The notes under the pieces: model-generated
Told to the model about the DNA's origin: nothing
Databases searched by the model: none
Seen by the model: the letters and a program-made list of their open reading frames with translations, nothing else
Translations under genes and position numbers: made by a program
From: an uncultured Ruminococcus sp.
Lineage (GTDB): Bacteria > Bacillota > Clostridia > Oscillospirales > CAG-272
Direction: 5' to 3'
DNA: 18,322 bases
NCBI GenBank assembly: GCA_900551005.1
Contig: URUL01000035.1
Location: 1 to 18,322, forward strand
Part shown: one piece after another, positions 1-5,550 of the stretch
Numbering within the stretch: position 1 is the stretch's first letter
Layout of the letters: the number at the start of each line of letters is the position of its first letter

Positions 1-64
1 CTGAGTCGCAGGAAGCGTGCGTGGCAAGTGGATGCGGGCGGTGGGCAAAGCAAGAAACTCAAGT

Positions 65-306
65 CTGTCTCTCCCCATAGCTTTCTCTATATCACGCGTG
101 CGAACACATCACACGAAAGAATCGAGCAGATTCGCGTATGCGCTGGTTCCACACCCGCATACAAAGGAGTGGCGGGCGTGTACGAAGTCTGTGCGCTGAC
201 AGAGCCAAGGTGCTGAGCGCGCTTTGGCAAAGCGGGAAAGGACAGGGAAATTCCTAAGAGGGAACCTCTTAGATGACTTTTGGTACTTTTGGTCATGCAA
301 AAGTAC
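65..306 (+). repeat. Dispersed structured repeat, copy A
   Basis: This non-coding 242-nt segment matches the reverse complement of 18091-18322 along its whole length, at roughly 84% identity by eye. Copy B is cut by the window end, so the true 5' boundary is unknown and bases 1-64 may belong to the element. Visible hairpins: 150-158 with 172-180 (nine pairs, one mismatch), 220-225 with 229-234 (CGCTTT/AAAGCG), 254-261 with 265-272 (CTAAGAGG/CCTCTTAG, GAA loop), and 283-291 with 298-306 (GTACTTTTG/CAAAAGTAC). A 9-nt tandem duplication, acttttggt, lies at 276-293 and is single in copy B. Short open frames cross it, but none has a ribosome site or a recognisable product. Nothing else is seen in the gene-free stretch 1-365. 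I cannot name the family. Confidence 0.85.
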
Positions 307-363
307 ATTTTACGTATGTTACCTTTTCATAAAAAGTGACAACCATATAATTATTTGGCAAAC

Positions 364-396
364 CAAAGAGCAGACCGAAAAACGGTCTGCTCTCTT
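364..396 (-). terminator. Rho-independent terminator of yfbR-ANTAR-SDR unit
   Basis: An 11-bp perfect stem (AGAGCAGACCG at 367-377, CGGTCTGCTCT at 383-393) with a five-base loop sits just past the stop of the SDR gene. Read on the minus strand it is followed by a short T-rich stretch (TTTGGTTTG). On the plus strand it lies about 60 nt beyond repeat copy A and could also stop transcripts from there, though the T-tract on that side is weak. Confidence 0.8.
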
Positions 397-405
397 ATTA
401 TAAAA

Positions 406-1131
406 TCAAAGCCCGAAGCCTCCGTCCACAGAGATTATCTGCCCCGTGATAAAGGAAGCTGTCTCGGAAGCAAGAAAATAAACGGGCCCTGCAACCTCAT
501 CCGGTCTGCCTATCCGAGCAAGCGGCGTTTTTTCGGCGAGAGCTTGCATATCGCCATCGCTGTAGCAGGCGTTCATCTTCGTATCAATCACCCCGGGAGC
601 AATGCAGTTGACGCGGATCGTTGCCGTGGCAAGCTCCTTTGCCAATGCACGCGTAAGCCCGGTGAGTGCCGCCTTGGATGTCGAGTAGACACTCTCGTTT
701 GCCGCACCCGCTATACCCCACATGGAGGAAATAAAAATAATGCTTCCGCCTCTTTGCGCCATCTCGCGTGCCACTGCCTGCGCCGTAAAATACGCGCCCT
801 TCGTGTTGATATTCATGATGCAGTCATAGTTTTCCTCCGTCTCGGAAAAAAGCGGGCATGCATGCGCCGCGCCTGCATTGATGACCGCGGCATCTATCCC
901 ACCGAATTCATATACCGCCTTCGAAACCATTCTCCGAATAGACTCGGTACTGCATACGTCACAATAAAAAGGAACGATCCTTCCGCTGTGGTTTTTCTCC
1001 GAGAGAAGTCTTGCCTGCTCCTCCCCGTTCTTATAGCATGCGAGCACACCCCAGCCGTTCTCGGCAAAAAGCTCGGCGCAAGCACCGCCTATTCCGCCGG
1101 AGGCTCCCGTTATCACAACGCTTTTCATCAT
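406..1131 (-). CDS. SDR-family oxidoreductase (FabG-like)
   Basis: This 241-residue protein is a classical short-chain dehydrogenase/reductase using NAD(P)H on a carbonyl/alcohol substrate. The glycine-rich cofactor motif TGASGGIG is at residues 8-15, an acidic DV at 58-59 contacts adenine, and NAG is at 85-87. The tetrad is N109, S136, Y149 and K153 (YSTSK), followed by APG and the C-terminal SVDGG typical of FabG relatives. Length equals the family norm. The start is the first of two tandem ATGs, 6 nt after AAAGGAG. It lies 12 nt downstream of the ANTAR regulator gene and is the last gene before a strong terminator, so it is probably co-transcribed with it. Fatty-acid 3-oxoacyl-ACP reductase activity is possible, but no other fab gene is nearby, so substrate and symbol are left open. 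Confidence 0.9.
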   Translation of the reverse strand: MMKSVVITGASGGIGGACAELFAENGWGVLACYKNGEEQARLLSEKNHSGRIVPFYCDVCSTESIRRMVSKAVYEFGGIDAAVINAGAAHACPLFSETEENYDCIMNINTKGAYFTAQAVAREMAQRGGSIIFISSMWGIAGAANESVYSTSKAALTGLTRALAKELATATIRVNCIAPGVIDTKMNACYSDGDMQALAEKTPLARIGRPDEVAGPVYFLASETASFITGQIISVDGGFGL

Positions 1132-1143
1132 GCTCTTCTCCTT

Positions 1144-1704
1144 TTAGTTTTCATATGTTTCCAGCACTCTGGAGGCAACCTCGGCACGCGATATCTGCAG
1201 GTCCATCGCCTGCTTTTCGATATATCTGTGCGCCTGCGTCTCGGAGAGCTTCAGGTATGTCATAAGGATCAGCTTCGCGCGATTGATGATCTTCTCCTCG
1301 GCAAGGCGCGAAACGAGAATGGAATTTTCGTTTTTCATCGCGGCAATGCGCTTTGGTACACACGCACAGATATTCAGGTCATGCCATAGCGCACCCTTGC
1401 TTATAGGCGACCTTATCACATGAACACCGAGCTCGCGAAGCGGGGAGAGCTCGTCCTCCGTGCATTTCTCTGACGCTATATAGAGAAAGCCTGAATCGAG
1501 CCGCGAGCATGCGGCGAAGGTCTGCTCGGCACGTTTTACATTCATTCCGAGTGCGATGACCGCATCGCAGTCAAAGCTTATCCCACGAAGCTCCGGCACG
1601 GAGGAATATGATAGGATATTCAGTTGTCCATCGGAAGCCGCATGAAGCATTTCTTCCACTCTTTTCGAGTTTTCCGCGCTTGGGCATATGAGCAGCACCA
1701 TCAT
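1144..1704 (-). CDS. ANTAR-domain RNA-binding antiterminator with degenerate receiver
   Basis: The 186-residue product ends in an ANTAR domain (about 129-183). Its helical pattern SRLAEEKIINRAKLILM, then LSETQAHRYIEKQAMD, is that of AmiR/NasT/EutV-type regulators, which bind paired hexaloop hairpins in leader RNA and prevent termination. The N-terminal 115 residues have a receiver-like alternating fold, but I see no phospho-acceptor Asp at the end of the third strand (DAVIALGM) and the usual K-P near the fifth strand reads SP. Control by phosphorylation is therefore doubtful. I chose the ATG at 1704: the GAGGAGGAGG site gives it about 7 nt spacing, while the in-frame ATG at 1710 is almost touching it. 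It sits 38 nt after yfbR and 12 nt before the SDR gene. No partner kinase and no clear dual-hexaloop target are in the window. Confidence 0.88.
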   Translation of the reverse strand: MMVLLICPSAENSKRVEEMLHAASDGQLNILSYSSVPELRGISFDCDAVIALGMNVKRAEQTFAACSRLDSGFLYIASEKCTEDELSPLRELGVHVIRSPISKGALWHDLNICACVPKRIAAMKNENSILVSRLAEEKIINRAKLILMTYLKLSETQAHRYIEKQAMDLQISRAEVASRVLETYEN

Positions 1705-1742
1705 ATTCATCCCTCCTCCTCGCAAATTTCGCTACGGCAATT

Positions 1743-2318
1743 TTATTTTATCTCGTCGAGATTCATATCGAAGCTCGGCAGTATATATTTCATGAAATAG
1801 TCTAGCTCCTCGCACTTTTGCGAAACGAGCTTTTCATAGGTTTTCTTTTTGGCACTCTCAAAGTCACGGTTTCCGCTGCGTTCTTCATCAATACATTTGA
1901 TATAGGCACAGAGCTTGTCTGCCGCCTTGATAAGCGGACGGAGATTTTCGTCTCCTTCAAAAATAGCTCTGTAATCCTCGCACAGCTCCGGCGGCAGCTT
2001 CTCGAGAAGCGTATTGACTGCCCGATCCTCAAGCTTCTGATAGCCGTTTCTCATATCATCGTCAAAATACTTGACGGGAGTAGGCATATCGCCCGTATAG
2101 ACCTCGGGGACATCATGAAAAAGCGCTATGGAAGCCGCACGGTCGGCATTATAATTCTTGCCGAAATATCTGTTTCCTATCAGCGCGAGCGCATGGGCAA
2201 TGACCGCTACCTCGCAGGCATGCTCGCTGAGCGATTCCACTCTGGAATTGCGCATCAGCCCCCAGCGGCGAATATATTTCTGCCTGAAAACCAAGGCATA
2301 AAAACCGAAATTACTCAT
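1743..2318 (-). CDS. yfbR: 5'-deoxynucleotidase, YfbR family (HD domain)
   Basis: The 191-residue HD-domain protein matches E. coli YfbR, a metal-dependent phosphatase that removes phosphate from deoxyribonucleoside 5'-monophosphates in nucleotide-pool balance. The active-site pattern is complete and nearly in the same numbering: R18-W19, H33 (SEHA), H68-D69, E72, D77 (TGD, then MPTPVKYF) and D134 (KAADKLCAY). There is no membrane segment or extra domain. It has its own promoter (TTGAAA/TATTAT) in the 82-nt gap after spmB, and it heads a unit with the ANTAR regulator and the SDR gene. GAGGG lies 11 nt before the ATG, slightly far, but no other in-frame start fits. Function is inferred from the family; the active-site match makes it strong. 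Confidence 0.93.
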   Translation of the reverse strand: MSNFGFYALVFRQKYIRRWGLMRNSRVESLSEHACEVAVIAHALALIGNRYFGKNYNADRAASIALFHDVPEVYTGDMPTPVKYFDDDMRNGYQKLEDRAVNTLLEKLPPELCEDYRAIFEGDENLRPLIKAADKLCAYIKCIDEERSGNRDFESAKKKTYEKLVSQKCEELDYFMKYILPSFDMNLDEIK

Positions 2319-2351
2319 TTTTTCAACATCCCTCGTGTTTATTTTTATTTT

Positions 2352-2380
2352 ATAATATCATATGAAAGAAAAAATTTCAA
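2352..2380 (-). promoter_or_regulatory. Sigma-A type promoter for yfbR unit
   Basis: On the minus strand TTGAAA (2375-2380) and TATTAT (2352-2357) are separated by exactly 17 nt, in the AT-rich gap between spmB and yfbR. It would allow yfbR, the ANTAR gene and the SDR gene to be expressed outside sporulation even though they follow spmAB. No hairpin terminator is visible after spmB, so read-through is also possible. Confidence 0.7.
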
Positions 2381-2400
2381 CTCTATTTTCCCACAAAAAA

Positions 2401-2919
2401 TCAAAAAAGAAACGAGCAGACGATAGAGGAGAAAAAAACGCAAAATATCATCACAAGAAAAGCGGCAAGCAGCGTATGACGGGTTTTCTTGATTCCCACC
2501 GCGCCGAAATAAACCGCCGATATGTACAGTACCGTATCGCCCGAGCCCGCTATGACGGAGGCAACGCGCGCGGCAAAGCTGTCAGCACCGCATCGTTTAT
2601 ACAGCTCGGCAAGAACGGCATTCGAAGCACTGCCCGATACGGGGCGCGTCAAAACAAGCGGCAGAATATCGGCAGGTATTCCGAGCCGTGACATCAAGGG
2701 AGAGATCAGCCGCACCGTGAAATCGATAAAACCAGAGGCGGAAAGCATGGATACCGCCACAAGCAATGCTATGAGCGTCGGCAGAAGCTTCACGCATGTT
2801 GATATGCCATCGCGCGTGCCCTCCAAAAAATCGTCAAACGTCGCTTTTCCTGAAAAGGTGAGCAAGGTGCAGACGAGCAGCATGACGGCGGGAATGACGA
2901 GAGCGGAAACAAATTTCAT
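2401..2919 (-). CDS. spmB: Spore maturation protein B
   Basis: This 172-residue membrane protein is the partner of SpmA, needed for spore core dehydration and heat resistance in Bacillus and Clostridium. Hydrophobic segments lie near residues 5-22, 45-64, 82-92 and 150-171. Family landmarks are TRPVSGSASNAV (91-102), GSGDTVLYISAVYFG (125-139) and GIKKTRH (142-148), characteristic of the SpmB half of the nucleoside-recognition/Gate fold. The start ATG at 2919 overlaps the spmA stop as ATGA and has AGGAAG just upstream. Longer in-frame starts lie inside spmA and are unlikely. Length fits the family. The overlap argues for translational coupling and a one-to-one complex. Molecular activity is not established for the family. 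Confidence 0.95.
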   Translation of the reverse strand: MKFVSALVIPAVMLLVCTLLTFSGKATFDDFLEGTRDGISTCVKLLPTLIALLVAVSMLSASGFIDFTVRLISPLMSRLGIPADILPLVLTRPVSGSASNAVLAELYKRCGADSFAARVASVIAGSGDTVLYISAVYFGAVGIKKTRHTLLAAFLVMIFCVFFSSIVCSFLF

Positions 2920-3500
2920 ATCTTCCTGCGGCCTCCCGCCGGAAAGAAAAAGCGGAAGAGACGGGCAAAAATCACGGAAACCACCATGCATACCGCAGAG
3001 CACAGCCATACTGCCGTTATGATATCAAATGGGTCTTTTGCCCCTGCCGCCTGTCGCAAAGCGATGATCGTAGACGGCATAAAGGAGAATGCCGAAGTAT
3101 TCATCACGACAAAGGTGACCATATCGTCGCTTGCATATTCGCCGTCGCAGTCTGCCGCGAGCGCCTCCATCGCTTTAATGCCGAAAGGCGTTGCCGCATT
3201 TCCCATACCGAGCATATTGGCACTGATATTCGCCGCTATCTCTTCGCGCCCGATTCCCTTTTTCATGCTTTCGGGAAAAGCAAGACGAAGAAGCGGCGAG
3301 ATAAGCCTCGCCAGAAATTCGCAAACGCCGCATTTCTGCATGACTTTCATGACGCCGCACCAAAGCGCCATCATACCCATCAGGGAGACTGTCAGCGTAA
3401 CGGCTTCAGCAGCCCCCTCCACGACAGCGCCGGAAAGCGCCTCCATGTTACCGCTGATAATCGAAAAAACGAACGAAATTGTGCAAATTAGACAGAACAC
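2916..3500 (-). CDS. spmA: Spore maturation protein A
   Basis: The 194-residue protein is a membrane protein of the nucleoside-recognition (Gate) family. Diagnostic stretches are ANISANMLGMGNAATPFGIKAM (in 90-111) and NTSAFSFMPSTIIALR (134-149), matching SpmA rather than SpmB. Hydrophobic helices occur near 1-17, 33-55, 128-148 and 160-187. It couples to spmB by a 4-nt ATGA overlap, the usual gene order. The start is uncertain. GTG at 3500 is the only standard in-frame start before an upstream TAA, yet the sole good ribosome site, AAGGAAGG (3522-3529), lies 21 nt away. In-frame ATC, ATA and ATT codons at 3515, 3512 and 3509 are better spaced. I see no convincing sigma-A promoter, which fits mother-cell sporulation control, though no clear sigma-E match was found either. 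Confidence 0.92.
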   Translation of the reverse strand: MFCLICTISFVFSIISGNMEALSGAVVEGAAEAVTLTVSLMGMMALWCGVMKVMQKCGVCEFLARLISPLLRLAFPESMKKGIGREEIAANISANMLGMGNAATPFGIKAMEALAADCDGEYASDDMVTFVVMNTSAFSFMPSTIIALRQAAGAKDPFDIITAVWLCSAVCMVVSVIFARLFRFFFPAGGRRKI

Positions 3501-3573
3501 CGTTTTAATTATGATAAAACACCTTCCTTATTTAGAAAATTTTTAAAAAAATGTAAAATATAGGAAAAAATCA

Positions 3574-3602
3574 TTGACTCTCGCAGAATTTTATGATATT
3601 AT
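3574..3602 (+). promoter_or_regulatory. Sigma-A type promoter for abrB-like gene
   Basis: TTGACT (3574-3579) and TATTAT (3597-3602) are 17 nt apart. Transcription would start near 3609, giving a leader of about 36 nt that contains the AGGAGGGG site at 3632-3639. The promoter is divergent from spmA, whose 5' end is about 75 nt to the left. Confidence 0.8.
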
Positions 3603-3644
3603 GTCTGTATCAAAAAATTAAAGTTGTTTTCAGGAGGGGTTTAT

Positions 3645-3884
3645 ATGAAATCAACCGGTATTGTAAGACGCGTGGACGAGGTCGGAAGGATCGTTCTTCC
3701 CATGGAGATCAGAAAGTCACTCAATATTGACACGCGTGATCCTGTCGAAATATTCGTCGATTCGAATCAGATCATTCTCCGCAAGTATGAGCCTGCATGT
3801 ATCTTTTGCGGAAACGCCGATGATGTTCGCATTTTCAAAGGAAGAATCGTTTGTAAAAACTGTTCGAACGAGCTCTCAAAATAA
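3645..3884 (+). CDS. AbrB/SpoVT-family transition-state regulator with C-terminal zinc ribbon
   Basis: The 79-residue product starts with a textbook AbrB-type swapped-hairpin DNA-binding domain: KSTGIVRRVDEVGRIVLPMEIR (in 1-23) followed by DPVEIFVDSNQIILRKY. B. subtilis AbrB has nearly the same N-terminus. The C-terminal 30 residues differ from B. subtilis AbrB and carry two CxxC pairs, C52/C55 and C70/C73, a probable zinc ribbon that may support oligomerisation. The ATG at 3645 follows AGGAGGGG by 5 nt; an upstream in-frame ATG at 3624 lies before that site and is rejected. It is a single-gene unit, promoter and terminator included, divergent from spmA/spmB. A link to control of growth-to-sporulation genes is inferred from family and position. 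Abh and SpoVT are alternatives, but its length and missing GAF domain exclude SpoVT. Confidence 0.93.
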   Translation: MKSTGIVRRVDEVGRIVLPMEIRKSLNIDTRDPVEIFVDSNQIILRKYEPACIFCGNADDVRIFKGRIVCKNCSNELSK

Positions 3885-3927
3885 GTATATTTTTCTTGAT
3901 TTCGCTTTATTACATACAGAGACAAAT

Positions 3928-3961
3928 AAAAAGCCACGGGACGCTTCCTGTGGCTTTTTTT
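3928..3961. terminator. Bidirectional terminator between abrB-like gene and gpsA
   Basis: Stem AAAAAGCCAC (3928-3937) pairs with GTGGCTTTTT (3950-3959), and two or three inner G-C/G-U pairs leave a six-base loop. A/T runs flank both sides, so it can stop the plus-strand abrB-like transcript and the converging gpsA transcript. Confidence 0.88.
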
Positions 3962-4013
3962 ATCTGAAATTATATTTTGAAAGTTCTGACGGCATGTGAG
4001 CCGATGCGGCAGA

Positions 4014-5048
4014 TCAGTATTTTTCCGTTTCAAAAGCGTCCCACGGAATATTCACCGTCTTTCCCTGCGAGATAAGCTCATCGATATGCAGGATCATCGG
4101 AAACTGTTCCTTTGTCGCCTTGCCGGAAGCGATAAGCTCCTTGACAGCCTCTGCCGTTCTTGCAGCGATAACGATGGATTCGAGTGTGACACCCTTCAGC
4201 GTCTCCATTGCATCCGCGAAAGCCATGCCCTCTCCGAGAAGCGTGCCGATACGGCGCGTTCTTCCTCCGAATACGGTAACATAAAGATCCCCTGCACCGA
4301 GCGTTATGTTTTCAGGTCCGCCCTCACATATCTCAAGCAGACGGATCATCTCTTTTATCGCCTGACCGAAAAGCGCCGCCTGAGAATTATAGTGTTCAAA
4401 CTGACGTCCCTCGCGCTTATACGACATACCGATGGCGAGCGAAACGCCGAGCGCATATGCGTTTTTCATGGCGACTGCACATTCAACGCCTCGAACATCG
4501 GTAGAAAGACTTACATGATAATAATCCGTCTCAAAGAGTGAACGGATCCAGCGAAGCTGCTCGATATTTTCTCCGCAGAAGGTAACCTCTGTCGGGTCGT
4601 GGTCTGCAAGCTCATAGCTCGTGCAGGGACCTCCCACTGCATTGAAGGATATCTTCTTATCTGTTTTTGTGCGGTAGACCTCGGGATAAGAAATGAGCTT
4701 TCCTCCGCCGACATGAACCATTCCTTTTGTTATCGAAAGCACGGGAAGCTCCTCGGGAATAATGGGAATAATATTCTCGATAAACCAGTCAAGACCGAAT
4801 GAAGAAACACCGCCGATCAGCAGCTCTGCGCCGTTAAGCGCTTCTGCAAATTCCTCATACTGATAATAGGAGATGCCCGCAGGCATTTTTCTTTTCAGCG
4901 TCAGATGCTCTCCTGTTTTTCTCGCATGGTCGATGATATCTCGATCAAGCGGCGTGCCGACGATTCTTATCGTATTGCCGTTGTCGGCGGCAGGAAACGT
5001 GATGGCGCTGCCCATCATACCCGCTCCGATTACTGTGATTACTGCCAT
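4014..5048 (-). CDS. gpsA: NAD(P)-dependent glycerol-3-phosphate dehydrogenase family
   Basis: The 344-residue protein belongs to the GpsA family, which interconverts DHAP and sn-glycerol-3-phosphate for phospholipid synthesis. It shows the Rossmann GAGMMG (8-13), SITKGM with K108, catalytic-type K195 in VAMKNAYALG, GAGDLYVT (251-258) and a GGRTRRIGTLLGEG phosphate-site loop (261-274). Some positions depart from the E. coli type: GTPLD follows the first fold unit, where an aromatic/Arg stretch is usual, and GPCTSYELA (140-148) replaces GPSFAKE. It is therefore a diverged subgroup, and the symbol is a family assignment. The ATG at 5048 is 9 nt from AAAGGA; a GTG at 5066 lies before that site. 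It follows the RNHCP gene by 33 nt and probably shares its promoter. G3P links it to the glycerophosphodiesterase and MgsA genes. Confidence 0.88.
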   Translation of the reverse strand: MAVITVIGAGMMGSAITFPAADNGNTIRIVGTPLDRDIIDHARKTGEHLTLKRKMPAGISYYQYEEFAEALNGAELLIGGVSSFGLDWFIENIIPIIPEELPVLSITKGMVHVGGGKLISYPEVYRTKTDKKISFNAVGGPCTSYELADHDPTEVTFCGENIEQLRWIRSLFETDYYHVSLSTDVRGVECAVAMKNAYALGVSLAIGMSYKREGRQFEHYNSQAALFGQAIKEMIRLLEICEGGPENITLGAGDLYVTVFGGRTRRIGTLLGEGMAFADAMETLKGVTLESIVIAARTAEAVKELIASGKATKEQFPMILHIDELISQGKTVNIPWDAFETEKY

Positions 5049-5081
5049 ATTTATTTTTCCTTTCACTTTTTAAGATTCGCA

Positions 5082-5411
5082 TTAAATAGTTCCCGAGGTG
5101 AGTTTTATGAGCAGATTTATGTCGTCAGGCTGGATCTTCGCCTCATGTGCCGCGCGGTTTCGCTTTATCTCGCCGCACTTTTCGCATTGATGAACGATGA
5201 TATAGCCCTTTTTCGGATCCGGCTCCACCCGGATCGGGCGCATGATACCGCCGCACGGATTTGCTCTGTCGCCGGGGTTTATATCGACATGAAGCGAGCA
5301 AAGACAGCGCGGGCAATGATTTCGCGAGCTGTAGCCAAGCGGCTGAACCTCGAGACCGCAATTTTTACAAATAAAAGAATTATCGTTTTTGGTAAAAAGC
5401 TTTTGCTCCAT
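5082..5411 (-). CDS. RNHCP-domain zinc-ribbon protein
   Basis: The 109-residue soluble protein carries the RNHCP signature exactly (residues 30-34, in YSSRNHCPRCLCSLHVD). Three cysteine pairs, C15/C18, C33/C36 and C76/C79, plus C53 indicate zinc-ribbon folds. The family is widespread and small; its biochemical role is not known, and nucleic-acid binding is only a guess from the zinc ribbons. It has a strong promoter (TTGACA/CATAAT, 17-nt gap) and is the first gene of a two-gene unit with gpsA. The ATG at 5411 is preceded by a GAGGCGAG stretch 5-12 nt upstream. Length is normal for the family. Confidence 0.92.
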   Translation of the reverse strand: MEQKLFTKNDNSFICKNCGLEVQPLGYSSRNHCPRCLCSLHVDINPGDRANPCGGIMRPIRVEPDPKKGYIIVHQCEKCGEIKRNRAAHEAKIQPDDINLLIKLTSGTI

Positions 5412-5443
5412 TTTTCTCGCCTCAAAAAAATCATCCTTGATAT

Positions 5444-5472
5444 ATTATGCTATCAAAAATAAAATTTGTCAA
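5444..5472 (-). promoter_or_regulatory. Sigma-A type promoter for RNHCP-gpsA
   Basis: On the minus strand TTGACA (5467-5472) and CATAAT (5444-5449) are 17 nt apart. Its -35 box is separated by only nine bases from the -35 box of the divergent promoter at 5482-5510. Confidence 0.8.
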
Positions 5473-5481
5473 GAGTTTTTC

Positions 5482-5510
5482 TTGACTTTTACTCAGTCAC
5501 GTGCTATACT
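5482..5510 (+). promoter_or_regulatory. Sigma-A type promoter for TIM-barrel gene
   Basis: TTGACT (5482-5487) and TATACT (5505-5510) are 17 nt apart, about 40 nt upstream of the start codon at 5551. Together with the opposing promoter it forms a back-to-back pair whose -35 region is an inverted repeat, GTCAAGA at 5468-5474 and TCTTGAC at 5480-5486. Confidence 0.83.
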
Positions 5511-5550
5511 TCAAATGAAAAAATATTTTTAAAATGGAGGAATTATAAAA

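Noticed and set aside
65..306. Assignment of the repeat to OLE, ROOL, GOLLD or another named large RNA
   Set aside because: Length and visible motifs do not let me match any of these by eye; naming would be a guess.
355..1389. Long plus-strand open frame (344 codons)
   Set aside because: It lies antisense to the SDR and ANTAR genes, has no ribosome site, and its translation is Arg/Cys/His-rich without any recognisable domain.
3531..3562. TTTACA-17-TAAATA as spmA promoter on the minus strand
   Set aside because: The -10 box matches poorly and touches the ribosome site, so the transcript would start inside it.
3928..3961. Terminator with six-base loop as an ANTAR target
   Set aside because: Only one hairpin, and its loop (ACGCTT) has C rather than G at position 4; ANTAR targets need two hairpins with A1 and G4.
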